Shown here: positions 7,693-16,704 of the stretch, piece by piece
Numbering within the stretch: position 1 is the first letter of the stretch
How the letters are laid out: the number at the start of each line of letters is the position of its first letter
NCBI GenBank assembly: GCA_964652825.1
Contig: CAZZCU010000019.1
Coordinates: 1-44,059, forward strand
Direction of reading: 5' to 3'
From: CAZZCU01 sp964652825
GTDB taxonomy: Bacteria > Bdellovibrionota_B > Oligoflexia > Oligoflexales > CAZZCU01
Length of the DNA stretch: 44,059 nt
Translations under genes and position numbers: made by a program
Notes under the pieces: model-generated
Seen by the model: only the letters and a program-made list of their open reading frames with translations
Database searches by the model: none
What the model was told of the DNA's origin: nothing

Positions 7693-10157
7693 TCTCCGCA
7701 ACACCCGCGACCAATTTTATCGATAATGCCGTGCAGTCGATCAATCGCCTGCGCACCAAAAGCTATGTGCGCTGCCTGATAACAGAAGCCCTACTCGCCG
7801 TTGTGCTGGGTTGGTTGGCATTTGGGGTCTGGAGTCTGGTGAATACTGATATCAGTTGGCTACACTATTTAGTGTTTATCAGCGTCGGCTGCGCGTATTT
7901 TTTGTTCCATCGACCAAGACGCCCACCGGTAATACAACGGCAAAATTTGTTGACGTTTTTAGAAATCAGTCATCCTCATATTGATTCTTCGTTGCTGACG
8001 CTGACAGCGCAGAGCGCGGCCAGCGCACAAGCTCCCTGGCTGGCGGCAACCAAAGATCATCTAACTAAGGCTCAGGCACAACAAGACCAAGTGTTCAACA
8101 CGCATGCGCAGCGCCTCATGGTACCATCGGCTTTGCTGTTGCTTGGATTCCTCGCGGTACCCCTGGAAATGTTCACGCCGTTTGGGCAAGCCTCCGATTT
8201 TATCAGCAGGATGGTAGCCGCTGCCAAAATCCGCGTAGTTGCCGGCGCCATGGATCAAGAAAAATGGTCGCAACCTGTCAGCATATCGACCTCGCGCCCG
8301 GCCCGCATCGAGCTTATGGCTGAGAATCTTATCGAGATCAGCGTACCACAGCGCGGCAACACCAGTGCCGGATACAAAATCGAATTACGACGTATCTCGC
8401 CCAAAGATCAAACCATTGATAGTCAGTCGTTCCAAGCCTTTCAACTCAACAACGAACCACAACCCGGCTATCCGTCAACGCGCAGTATCTCGTTTCAGGT
8501 GAATGAGGCGGTGGCGGTGTTTATTCCTCAAATCAGCAATAGCAAACCCCTGGCTTACATTGATGTTCGTACCTTGCCCGTACCAAATGTTGAGTTACAC
8601 ATGCTGTCACAGGTCGAGGATCCATGGCCGGACGAAAGACCGATTCCGTTAAAGATATTGGCTGACGCCGAAAACCCTCTGCAACAAATCAATCTTATTA
8701 TTAAAGCCGAGGGTAAAAGCACGCGCGAACTTGTCTCCAACATCATCGCCGATGATCTAAAAGAGGTAAGCACTGATTACACACTGGCGCTCGAACCCTA
8801 TGTTCAACAAGATATCGTCGAGGTGGAAATTGTCGCCGAAGCCATCGATAAGTCTCTGCCAGCTCCATTGATCGGTCGCAGCCAGCCACTGATTCTAAAA
8901 GTAGCCAGTGCTTACGGCCGTTACCGCGAAACTTTAACAACCTTGCGACAACTCAAAGAGATGCTCGATGAACAGCTTGGACGTCCGAAAGTCGAACTAT
9001 CCGCGCAAGCTGAGGAGGTTGTCAACAAAGCCATACGCCAGGCCGAAAACTCACCGTTCTTTGATGGTCTGGATCGCGTACAAATCCAACTCTTTCAGAA
9101 CGAAGTGAAAAATCTGCGTGCGGATGCCAATGCCAGCAAGCTGATCGATCTTAGCACTAATCTAAACCAGTTTTTGTTTGAACACGAAAGTCTGGATGAT
9201 CGCGAACGCGACCGCGATTTTTTTGTGGCGGTACGCACGTTATCGCGTTTAGTGGAAAAACCCCATAATGAACGTAATGCCGCTGTCAGCCTCGTTGTGG
9301 ATCATCTCCAAACCTATCTTGACGATCGTCACCAGCGTTGGAATCTGCGCGTACAACGCTTGCCCAAAAAGCTGCAACCAAAAAGCTGGGAAACCATGAA
9401 GACCCAGAAGCCGTTTCACCGCGCGATTCGCACTGTCGAGGAAAAGGATCGCGCCAAAACTCCGGCAACCACAGCGCAGGCGCTGGAGACTCTGACCAAT
9501 ACAAACAGCGAGTATCGTCGCTGGATCGAAGAGCTGGAGGCCAAGGAAGACGAAGCCCGTGCTCAGGAGGAATCGCAACGCCAAGAAGGGCTGGTCTCCG
9601 CCCGCAACGAAATCAAGGAATTGCAACGACGCCAAGCGGAGATCTCGACTTTTCTCGACCGCGCCAAAGCACAGGACCCAGAGCAAATGGCTTTGCAATG
9701 GCCCTCCAATCGCGCCAACCAGAACACCAACATCACTGGCACGCGACGACTCGAAAACCAAATGCGCAGCGTCTCTCCCAATGCCAGCGAACGTCTGAAA
9801 GCCGCTTTGGAAGCCATGCAAATCACGGTGGAAGCCGGCAATGCCAATGGCTTTGATAATGCCGAATCAGCCTCTGACATGGCGGGACGACTGCTCCGCC
9901 AGGCGGACAGCGCCGCCGAACAATCACAACGCTCACCGATGAATCGCGGACGCCGGCGTCGCGTTGCCGGGGATAATTACTATGGGCAGGCGATCGTTGG
10001 CGGGGATGTCGAAATCAAACGCGACTATCAAGTCGACAAACGCTATCGCGAAGAGATTCTCGATGAGGTCCGCCAGACCATGGGCAGTCAAACTATCAAT
10101 GATAGCGAAGAAAATCGTCATCTGTTAGAAAATTACCTAAGACAGGTAGTGCGCTAA
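7653..10157 (+). CDS. Large membrane-anchored coiled-coil protein (DUF4175-like, tentative)
   Basis: 834 residues. Three hydrophobic helices lie at about 42-63, 68-86 and 155-175; a long soluble part follows with a strand-rich region (about 200-420), a helical region, a charged coiled coil near 600-690 (Glu/Lys/Gln rich) and a Gln/Arg/Asn-rich stretch. The ending resembles the Y-x-x-L-I-E-x-Y motif of DUF4175 proteins (RYREEILDEV...LLENYLRQVVR). That layout fits DUF4175/TIGR02302 proteins of unknown function, but this is recall and not a search. The start ATG 7653 lies inside the preceding hydrolase gene with GAGAG just before it. The small basic protein follows after 12 nt. Confidence 0.75.
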   Translation: MAVDASLPNQQEIISATPATNFIDNAVQSINRLRTKSYVRCLITEALLAVVLGWLAFGVWSLVNTDISWLHYLVFISVGCAYFLFHRPRRPPVIQRQNLLTFLEISHPHIDSSLLTLTAQSAASAQAPWLAATKDHLTKAQAQQDQVFNTHAQRLMVPSALLLLGFLAVPLEMFTPFGQASDFISRMVAAAKIRVVAGAMDQEKWSQPVSISTSRPARIELMAENLIEISVPQRGNTSAGYKIELRRISPKDQTIDSQSFQAFQLNNEPQPGYPSTRSISFQVNEAVAVFIPQISNSKPLAYIDVRTLPVPNVELHMLSQVEDPWPDERPIPLKILADAENPLQQINLIIKAEGKSTRELVSNIIADDLKEVSTDYTLALEPYVQQDIVEVEIVAEAIDKSLPAPLIGRSQPLILKVASAYGRYRETLTTLRQLKEMLDEQLGRPKVELSAQAEEVVNKAIRQAENSPFFDGLDRVQIQLFQNEVKNLRADANASKLIDLSTNLNQFLFEHESLDDRERDRDFFVAVRTLSRLVEKPHNERNAAVSLVVDHLQTYLDDRHQRWNLRVQRLPKKLQPKSWETMKTQKPFHRAIRTVEEKDRAKTPATTAQALETLTNTNSEYRRWIEELEAKEDEARAQEESQRQEGLVSARNEIKELQRRQAEISTFLDRAKAQDPEQMALQWPSNRANQNTNITGTRRLENQMRSVSPNASERLKAALEAMQITVEAGNANGFDNAESASDMAGRLLRQADSAAEQSQRSPMNRGRRRRVAGDNYYGQAIVGGDVEIKRDYQVDKRYREEILDEVRQTMGSQTINDSEENRHLLENYLRQVVR

Positions 10158-10169
10158 TCAGGAACAACC

Positions 10170-10517
10170 ATGCAACCACGCATCACGCACGAACACATTG
10201 TTAGTATGATCAAGCGTTTTGCCGCGCTAACCATTGAATCCAGACAGATCGCGCGCCGACTCGGCAAACTATTGCCCACCCGTCTGAAATCCTTGCAGCG
10301 CAGCTTTGCCGTGAATATGTCCGCTGCCCGGGCCATGCGACAGGCGCTGATTAGCGACGAGTATCAGGAGCATCTGCTGGAGATGAACGCCATCGCCCAT
10401 CAGGCAAGGCTGGCGCGCATTCAGTATGAAACCCATCTGATGCTGATAAGCGCGCGCCGTTCCATGCGCCGACACACCCTGCGCACCCAGACACGCTTTA
10501 ATAAGAAAAATCAATAA
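10170..10517 (+). CDS. Small, very basic helical protein of unknown function
   Basis: 115 residues, rich in Arg, Ala and Leu and predicted to be mostly helical, with a high positive charge (for example SARRSMRRHTLRTQTR near the end). It has no signal peptide and no recognisable domain. It starts 12 nt after the large membrane protein and closes the same-strand group that began at 4681; the next gene is preceded by a gap of about 120 nt that probably holds a new promoter. I do not recognise the family. Its charge would allow binding to nucleic acid or membrane, but nothing shows which. Confidence 0.65.
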   Translation: MQPRITHEHIVSMIKRFAALTIESRQIARRLGKLLPTRLKSLQRSFAVNMSAARAMRQALISDEYQEHLLEMNAIAHQARLARIQYETHLMLISARRSMRRHTLRTQTRFNKKNQ

Positions 10518-10640
10518 ATTTCCTTAGATACGGGCGATACGCGTGGATTTTTTGCGCTTATTTCGCTATCCTAATAGCAACCTTTTTTTCAACTCCAGGC
10601 AGTGACTGTTATTATTCGTTTCCAGCAGGAGCATACGCAC

Positions 10641-12620
10641 ATGGCATTATCGCAAATCGTCTTCGCTATTCTTGCCGTCGGCTCGTTCGGTTTCTTTGGC
10701 TACAACCTGTTCCGCATCGTCAAGACGCTTATGCTTGGTAAAGGCAAAGAAGATAACCGCGCCGACAATCCTCTGCTACGCGCCTTTGAAGTAGTGAAGC
10801 TCGGCTTTGGACAAGAAAAAATGTTCAAGGATCCTGTTCCGGGCCTGATGCATGCTTTTATTTTCTGGGGCTTCGTCCTGGTAACGATCGGTACCGCCGA
10901 GACGTTGATCGCTGGCGTTTTCCCAACGTTTAATTTCTCGTTGTTCCTCGGCGAAGGCGCGTTCTTCGGCGCCTATTTGCGCTCGCAGGATCTCGCGAAC
11001 TTCGCGGTGGTTGCCGCGATTGTTTTTGCCTTCATCCGTCGCCTGTTCTTCACGCCCAAGCGCCTGGCGAGTTTGCCACAATCATCCAAAAACGACGCTT
11101 ACATCGTCCTCGGTTTTATCCTGGTGCTGGTAGCTACTGCCTTGATCAGCCAGGGCGCTCGCGTTAAGGGCGGCATCCTACCGGAAGGTTATATGCCGTT
11201 TTCCGTCGGTTTCGCCTCGCTGTTTGGCGGCCTGGTCAATGACTGGCATGGCTTCGATCAAGGAGTCACCTGGGTGCACTGTCTGGTGCTGTTCTCGTTC
11301 ACCACGTTTCTACCTTACTCCAAACACCAGCATTTGATTTGGGTCTGGCCAAATATCTTCTTTCGCAGTCACAAAGGCCGCGGTCGTTTGCGTCCCATGG
11401 AATTCAAAGACGACGCCGAAAGCTTCGGCGCCGGCAAAGTCGAAGATTTCACCTGGAAGCAATTACTCGACGGTTATACCTGCGTCGAGTGCGGACGCTG
11501 CGTCGAGCAATGCCCCGCCAACATCACCGGTAAACCGCTCGATCCTCGCAAGATCGCGCACGATCTGAAATACGCGCTTAAAGACAAAGTTGAAAATCCA
11601 CCAGAAAAGCAAAAACCGTTAATCGGTGGCTTTATCACCACTGACGAGTTATGGGCATGCACCACCTGCGGCGCTTGTATGGAAGCCTGTCCGCTGTATA
11701 TCGAGCACATCCCAGCTATTGTTGATATGCGTCGCTATTTGACCATGACCCAAGGGGAGTTCCCGCCCGAGCTCGCCAACACATTCAAGAACCTGGAAAA
11801 CAATTTCACACCGTGGGCCATGAGTCACGCCACCCGGGCTGATTGGGCGCAAGACCTCGACGTCAGTACGATGGCACAAAAACAAGATGTCGAGTATTTG
11901 TTCTGGGTCGGCTGCGCCGGATCCTATGATGAGCGCTACAAAAAAGTTTCGCGCTCCATTGTTAAAATCCTCAAGTCAGCCGGCATTAGCTTCTCCATCC
12001 TAGGCACGGAAGAAAAGTGCAACGGCGACACCGCACGTCGTCTGGGTAACGAATACTTAGCGAATATGGCGATTCAGGAAAATGTCGAAACCCTGAAGAA
12101 GTACAATGTTAAGAAGGTCGTCACCGGCTGCCCGCATTGCTTTAACACCATCAAGAATGAGTATCCGGATTTCGGTTTCAAAGCCGAGGTTGTTCATCAC
12201 TCCGAGCTGATTACGGATTTGACCAAGTCAGGCAAAATTAAGACGTCACAAATTCCACCCGAAGCCAAAGATGTAACTTATCACGACTCCTGTTATCTCG
12301 GACGTCACAATGAAGTGTACGAAGAACCACGCGACGCCCTCAAGAAAATCCCGGGGCTCAACCTCAAAGAAATGACACGCATCAAAACCAAAGGCTTTTG
12401 TTGCGGCGCCGGCGGTGGACGCATGTGGATGGAAGAGCATATTGGCGAGCGTGTAAACGTCAATCGTGCCAAAGAAGCCCTGGCGACAGGAGCATCAACG
12501 GTAGCAACGGCGTGCCCGTTTTGTATGACGATGCTAACTGACGGCGTCAAAGGCGAAGGTCAAGGCGATAAAGTCGCAGTCAAGGACATCGCGGAGATCG
12601 TCGCTGACGCTATCAAGTAA
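10641..12620 (+). CDS. Membrane-bound Fe-S oxidoreductase (HdrD/GlpC type with NarI-like membrane domain)
   Basis: 659 residues from ATG 10641, chosen because AGGAG lies about 10 nt upstream; the frame continues to 10602 without one. The N-terminal 250 residues hold several transmembrane helices resembling the haem b/nitrate-reductase-gamma type. Two 4Fe-4S motifs follow: CVECGRCVEQCP (near 280) and CTTCGACMEACP (near 340). Two cysteine-rich CCG domains then appear: EEKCNGD...GCPHC, and HDSCYLGRHNEVYE...CCGAGGGRMW. Proteins of this build pass electrons between ETF or acyl-CoA dehydrogenases and membrane quinones in deltaproteobacteria and relatives; that partner is inferred, since no etfAB is in the window. 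The M16 genes follow after 23 nt and may be co-transcribed. Confidence 0.9.
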   Translation: MALSQIVFAILAVGSFGFFGYNLFRIVKTLMLGKGKEDNRADNPLLRAFEVVKLGFGQEKMFKDPVPGLMHAFIFWGFVLVTIGTAETLIAGVFPTFNFSLFLGEGAFFGAYLRSQDLANFAVVAAIVFAFIRRLFFTPKRLASLPQSSKNDAYIVLGFILVLVATALISQGARVKGGILPEGYMPFSVGFASLFGGLVNDWHGFDQGVTWVHCLVLFSFTTFLPYSKHQHLIWVWPNIFFRSHKGRGRLRPMEFKDDAESFGAGKVEDFTWKQLLDGYTCVECGRCVEQCPANITGKPLDPRKIAHDLKYALKDKVENPPEKQKPLIGGFITTDELWACTTCGACMEACPLYIEHIPAIVDMRRYLTMTQGEFPPELANTFKNLENNFTPWAMSHATRADWAQDLDVSTMAQKQDVEYLFWVGCAGSYDERYKKVSRSIVKILKSAGISFSILGTEEKCNGDTARRLGNEYLANMAIQENVETLKKYNVKKVVTGCPHCFNTIKNEYPDFGFKAEVVHHSELITDLTKSGKIKTSQIPPEAKDVTYHDSCYLGRHNEVYEEPRDALKKIPGLNLKEMTRIKTKGFCCGAGGGRMWMEEHIGERVNVNRAKEALATGASTVATACPFCMTMLTDGVKGEGQGDKVAVKDIAEIVADAIK

Positions 12621-12643
12621 ACTTAGACAAGAGGATTTACATC

Positions 12644-14047
12644 ATGAAAATTCGCGGCAAAAGCGTGTGGCTGCTTGCTACATGTCTGATTAGCTTTTCT
12701 TTATGGGCGGCCCCGGCATCCGCTAATAAGGCCAATCATCCATATACGGTCACCAAACTAAGCAATGGCCTGGAAGTCATCGCGCTCGAAGATCACAAGG
12801 TCCCCCTGATCACGATCGTGCTCTCCGTTAAGGCCGGAGCCATGACCGAGACTCCGGATATCAACGGTCTGACGCATTTATGGGAACACATGTTCTTCAA
12901 AGGCAACAAGCGTTTACCCAACCAGGAGGCGTTTCAGCGCCGCATTCGTCAACTAGGTATCGTTTACAACGGCGACACCTCGGCGGAAAAAGTTCGTTAT
13001 TATTTCACCATGCCTTCGGCTTTTCTTGATGAAGGTCTGCAATTCATGGCGGATGCGATCGCCACACCATTGCTCGAAAAAAGTGAGCTAGAACGCGAGC
13101 GACGCGTTGTTCTTGATGAATACGACCGCAATGCCTCGCAGCCGAACTTCGATCTTTACAAAGTCATTCAGAATCTTGTCTATGGTGATCAAGCACATCT
13201 GCGTGATCCGCTCGGTAATCGCAAAGTCATCGAAACCGCGAATCGCACTCAACTTCTCCGCATTAAGGATGAGGTTTTTGTGCCGGCGAATTCGGCGATT
13301 TTGGTATCCGGTGACTTCAATTCCAGCAAACTCATCGAAATGGTCAAAAAACATTTTTCCAGTTGGTCAAATCCACAGGGCTGGCAGCCGGCTAAGCAAA
13401 ATACGTTTCCGACTTTCCCCTCAACAACTGAAGTGGTCATGACACGACCGCTCGCACAAAACGTCGATATCGATTTTATTTTCCAAGGCCCCAAAGCCCG
13501 CGAGAACCCCCAGGATACCTTTGCGGCTGATGTCTTGAGCAGTCTGATCGGCATGGGGTCCGGCAAGTTTTACAGCAAATTTGTCGACTCAGGTCTGTGC
13601 ATGAGCGCCGGAATTTCTTATTACACCCAATGGCAGACGGGTGAGATTAATCTCAGCGCGCTCACCTCGCCCGAGAAAGCCGTCAACGTCAAGAAAGCCC
13701 TGCTCGCTGAAGTCAATGAATGGATCAAGCCAGGATATTTCACCAACGACCAGCTAAACGATGTCCGGCGCAGTCTTTTGATCAACCACAAACGCGAATT
13801 AAATTCTCCGAGTGCTTACATCAAAACACTGGCTTTCTGGTGGCCGGTCACGGGACTCGATTATTACGGCTCGTATCTGGAGAGTTTGCGTAAAATCACC
13901 CTCAATGACATTCATACATTCGTAAAGAAATATCTGATCAAGCAACCTTACGTATCGACCGTCTTGTTATCACCGGAGAACGCCAAGATCGCCGGTCTGA
14001 CTGATAACTCGAAGCCTTATGTCGATAAACTCAAAAAGAAAAACTAA
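12644..14047 (+). CDS. M16 family zinc metallopeptidase, catalytic subunit
   Basis: 467 residues with a signal peptide (about 1-27, ending ASA), so periplasmic. The inverted zinc motif HxxEH is present as HLWEH (His78, Glu81, His82), and the third ligand Glu is expected at Glu159 in RRVVLDEYDRN, the usual 76 residues further on. The C-terminal half carries the second M16 fold with the substrate-binding region GMGSGKFYSKF. The partner gene starts 13 nt after the stop and lacks the zinc motif, so the pair most likely forms the standard catalytic/non-catalytic heterodimer that degrades peptides. It follows the Fe-S oxidoreductase closely. Confidence 0.92.
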   Translation: MKIRGKSVWLLATCLISFSLWAAPASANKANHPYTVTKLSNGLEVIALEDHKVPLITIVLSVKAGAMTETPDINGLTHLWEHMFFKGNKRLPNQEAFQRRIRQLGIVYNGDTSAEKVRYYFTMPSAFLDEGLQFMADAIATPLLEKSELERERRVVLDEYDRNASQPNFDLYKVIQNLVYGDQAHLRDPLGNRKVIETANRTQLLRIKDEVFVPANSAILVSGDFNSSKLIEMVKKHFSSWSNPQGWQPAKQNTFPTFPSTTEVVMTRPLAQNVDIDFIFQGPKARENPQDTFAADVLSSLIGMGSGKFYSKFVDSGLCMSAGISYYTQWQTGEINLSALTSPEKAVNVKKALLAEVNEWIKPGYFTNDQLNDVRRSLLINHKRELNSPSAYIKTLAFWWPVTGLDYYGSYLESLRKITLNDIHTFVKKYLIKQPYVSTVLLSPENAKIAGLTDNSKPYVDKLKKKN

Positions 14048-14060
14048 GCGGGGAATAGCC

Positions 14061-15431
14061 ATGAACTTTAAATATTTCGTCTCTTTACTTTTTGCGGGAT
14101 CATTCGCTTGCAGTCTATCCACGGCTGCATCAGAATTGGTCAGCGCCGAAACGATTAATCTCCAAAAATCGCTCACCAAGGAAACCAAATTAGCCAACGG
14201 CATTCCGGTAATTTATCGACGCGTCGATAAATCCGATATTTTTGAAATTCTGATCTCATTCCGCTCAGGCGTCAAAGACCTGCCTACCGGCAAAAAGTCT
14301 CATATCAGTGCTTTGATGGCAGCAATGCCCATGGGCGGCAAAGGCTTCCCCAAGCAGGTTGTTTACAAGATGTCAGAAAAGTACGCACTTGAACTCGGCT
14401 GCTCGGCGGCAATCGAAACCTCAAGCTGTATACTGGGAACCGTCAATGACTACTGGCGCGAAGTTCTGCCGCTATACGCTGCCATTATTAACGCACCGCT
14501 ACTAACCAAACAAGATGTCGATCTTGTTCGCGAACGTCTAAAAGTCGATGCGAGAAACATCATCAAGGAACCAGGTCGTTACGCCAATGACGTCGTCAAT
14601 CGCGTCTTCTATCCGGAAGGTCACCCTTATCGCCAAAGCGCCGAGGAAAGCTTGCGCGACTATGATGCCATGAAGGATCAGGATCTACGAACATTGCACA
14701 AACAAATTCACAGCGCCAAAAACATGGTTATCACCATTGCCGCTTCGGTGCCGCTGGAAAAAATTCTGCCGGACCTCAATCGTCATTTCGGCAAAATTCC
14801 CACGACTGATGTTCCTCACGTAACACCGACAGCACCGGCTTTTGATAGCGGCAAATCCTTTGCTTTTGAAGGCCGCGATATACCGACCGCTTACATCAAC
14901 ATCAAATTTAATGGCATCGGCGTCACCGAAAAGGACGCGGAGGCCGCCGAATTCATGCTGAAAATTCTTGATGAGGAGCTGGGCGAAGAAATTCGCACCC
15001 GGCGTTCGCTATCTTACTCGGTTTACTCCTATATGCTGCAATACTCAGTCGGAATTGGTGTCATCGGCGCCTCAACCTCCAAGCCGCAGGAAACTCTCGA
15101 AGCCATTACCGCCGTGGTCAAGAAGCTGCAATCCAAACCCTTAAGCGACGAAAACCTCAAGGAGCATAAACGTGTCTATGTCACGCAATACTTTCGCGGC
15201 AAAGAAACGCATTCATCGCTGGTAAGTTCATTGGCAGGCTCGTACATGTACTTTGGCAATGCTTATCGCGGCTATGAGTATCCCAGCCGTATCGATGCCG
15301 TTACCGCCAATGACGTTAAGCGTCTGGCCGAGCAATTATTGGTGAACTTTCGTGTCGGCATCGTCTATGGACGTGATCGCTTTAAAGATGCCTGGGCGAA
15401 AACACTGATCGATAAATCACTAAAGAAATAG
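14061..15431 (+). CDS. M16 family non-catalytic partner
   Basis: 456 residues from ATG 14061; the frame is open to 14019 but that lies within the preceding gene, and the signal peptide (MNFKYFVSLLFAGSFACSLS) begins at 14061. The fold matches M16, but where zinc ligands should be it reads KKSHISALMAAM, with no HxxEH. Later it has the partner-type segment EELGEEIRTRRSLSYSVYSYML, where the Arg/Tyr pair helps bind substrate in the catalytic partner. It probably works with the 12644-14047 product in the periplasm. The last nucleotides lie 4 nt from the convergent nucleotidyltransferase gene. Confidence 0.9.
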   Translation: MNFKYFVSLLFAGSFACSLSTAASELVSAETINLQKSLTKETKLANGIPVIYRRVDKSDIFEILISFRSGVKDLPTGKKSHISALMAAMPMGGKGFPKQVVYKMSEKYALELGCSAAIETSSCILGTVNDYWREVLPLYAAIINAPLLTKQDVDLVRERLKVDARNIIKEPGRYANDVVNRVFYPEGHPYRQSAEESLRDYDAMKDQDLRTLHKQIHSAKNMVITIAASVPLEKILPDLNRHFGKIPTTDVPHVTPTAPAFDSGKSFAFEGRDIPTAYINIKFNGIGVTEKDAEAAEFMLKILDEELGEEIRTRRSLSYSVYSYMLQYSVGIGVIGASTSKPQETLEAITAVVKKLQSKPLSDENLKEHKRVYVTQYFRGKETHSSLVSSLAGSYMYFGNAYRGYEYPSRIDAVTANDVKRLAEQLLVNFRVGIVYGRDRFKDAWAKTLIDKSLKK

Positions 15432-15435
15432 AAAT

Positions 15436-15966
15436 CTAACGAGAGGGTGTGTTTCCCTCCCTCTCCATTGCCTCTTCGATAAAAAACTTCGTTTTCGCTG
15501 GAATCGCAGATTGCGGATAATAATGTGCAATGAGTTCGAAGACCTCTTCCTTACTTTTCATTGCAAGATGCCTTATCAAAAAAATTACATCATCTCGATC
15601 AGACGTATCCCAACGCGCACTCAAACATTTCATAGCTAACATGTATCTAGGCTCAGGCGCCCAAACCAGTAAGTGTGATAGATTTGCCACCGTTTCACGT
15701 TTGAAACCCTCTCGCAAAAAACCTTTTGCCGCATCATTTAACCAGTCTTCCGGCAAGTTTAAATCGCGCGCAATGCTTTTTGCCGCATTGCGAATGACCT
15801 GAACGGGTTCAAAAATTGCATCAACATCCTTGGTTGCTGCGCGTGCATTATAGACCAAACACATAACCGCACCCTCAACTATACCCACTTCACCTCTTTG
15901 GCCCTCTTGGCGTAGCCGATCATTAAGCTGACTGAATGCCGTTTGAATATCGTTCTTAGTGAGCAT
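15436..15966 (-). CDS. Nucleotidyltransferase-like protein (DUF6036/AbiEii-related), probable TA or defence partner
   Basis: 176 residues. The front half has a minimal nucleotidyltransferase pattern: VGIVEGAVMCLVYNARAATKDVDAIFEP, with the G-x-A patch followed by D47-x-D49, as in DUF6036 and AbiEii-type proteins. The rest is helical and lacks the longer domains of AbiEii itself. It begins 2 nt after the stop of the XRE-type gene (15969), so the two are one transcript and probably translationally coupled. Such pairs are typical of toxin-antitoxin and phage-defence modules, where the nucleotidyltransferase modifies tRNA or a partner protein. Which is toxin and which is antitoxin is inference. 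The DNA looks AT-richer than its neighbours. Confidence 0.7.
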   Translation of the reverse strand: MLTKNDIQTAFSQLNDRLRQEGQRGEVGIVEGAVMCLVYNARAATKDVDAIFEPVQVIRNAAKSIARDLNLPEDWLNDAAKGFLREGFKRETVANLSHLLVWAPEPRYMLAMKCLSARWDTSDRDDVIFLIRHLAMKSKEEVFELIAHYYPQSAIPAKTKFFIEEAMEREGNTPSR

Positions 15967-15968
15967 AT

Positions 15969-16529
15969 TTAAGCCCTTGATAAAATATTCTGTTGTACAA
16001 AAATATTATTGCGCCGAAACACCATTGGAGACTCAACAATTGCCGAAGCCTTAAGCGACTCCATCTCAGATACAAACCATGGTTTCGATAAATAATGCTC
16101 TCTCTTAGCCCAGTCAGGAATGGAATAACCAACTTCGAGACACAACGCCTGGACAATAGAGGCAAGCATCGCTTGCAATCTTTCATCCAAGGAAGCCACA
16201 GGCGGTAACATGATTAATCTGATGTCAGGCTGACCACGAAACTCATCAACCAGATTAAAAAAGTGTATTTTCCACGATTCAAATCCGTCCTTTTGCACCA
16301 ATAACGACACCGCAACGGTGGAATAATTACTCGCGACCTCCGTGAATGGCACGACACAAACCACCACCTTGTAATGAAATATTGCAGCAAGCTTTTGTAG
16401 AATCCCGACTTTGACCTGTTCTGGTGCTTCTTCGCTTGTTCGGAGGGTTGCTCTAGAGATATCTGCTCGCTTGGCGATATCACGCTCGCTAAGACACGTA
16501 TTTTTTCTTAAGTATCTAAAAATACTCAT
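15969..16529 (-). CDS. XRE-type regulator with conserved C-terminal domain, partner of the nucleotidyltransferase
   Basis: 186 residues. Residues about 9-40 form a helix-turn-helix (TCLSERDIAKRADISRATLR). The remainder has a pattern I associate with proteins found beside DUF6036 genes: DIRLIMLPPVASLDERLQAML, then KPWFVSEMESLKASAIVESP and FRRNNIFVQQNILSRA. The conserved tail suggests a second function or a partner-binding surface. It is the first gene of the two-gene unit; an inverted repeat 66-89 nt upstream (16595-16618) is a candidate operator for self-repression. The region downstream of fabD before it is AT-rich and likely holds its promoter. Confidence 0.7.
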   Translation of the reverse strand: MSIFRYLRKNTCLSERDIAKRADISRATLRTSEEAPEQVKVGILQKLAAIFHYKVVVCVVPFTEVASNYSTVAVSLLVQKDGFESWKIHFFNLVDEFRGQPDIRLIMLPPVASLDERLQAMLASIVQALCLEVGYSIPDWAKREHYLSKPWFVSEMESLKASAIVESPMVFRRNNIFVQQNILSRA

Positions 16530-16594
16530 AATTATAACTCTGGAAAATGTTTCCTTGGGATCTATCGGTCAAATTGTATAAAAATTTAGACCTT

Positions 16595-16618
16595 TTTGGT
16601 ACTTTTTTTTATACCAAA
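16595..16618. promoter_or_regulatory. Inverted repeat TTTGGTA-N10-TACCAAA, candidate operator
   Basis: TTTGGTA (16595-16601) and TACCAAA (16612-16618) are perfect inverted arms around a T-rich spacer, in the AT-rich gap upstream of the XRE-type gene. It has no following T-tract in either direction that would make it a good terminator, so an operator for the XRE protein is the simpler reading. Confidence 0.4.
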
Positions 16619-16704
16619 TATCATCTATTGGCAGGCTAGGTTACTCCCATTGCTGTGTGTGTCCCTTTATCATAGTGACGCAAGCACAATTATCGGGATC
16701 AGCT

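Noticed and set aside
15441..15465. GAGAGGG/CCCTCTC inverted repeat as a terminator
   Set aside because: It overlaps the coding end of the nucleotidyltransferase gene and has no T-tract on either strand.
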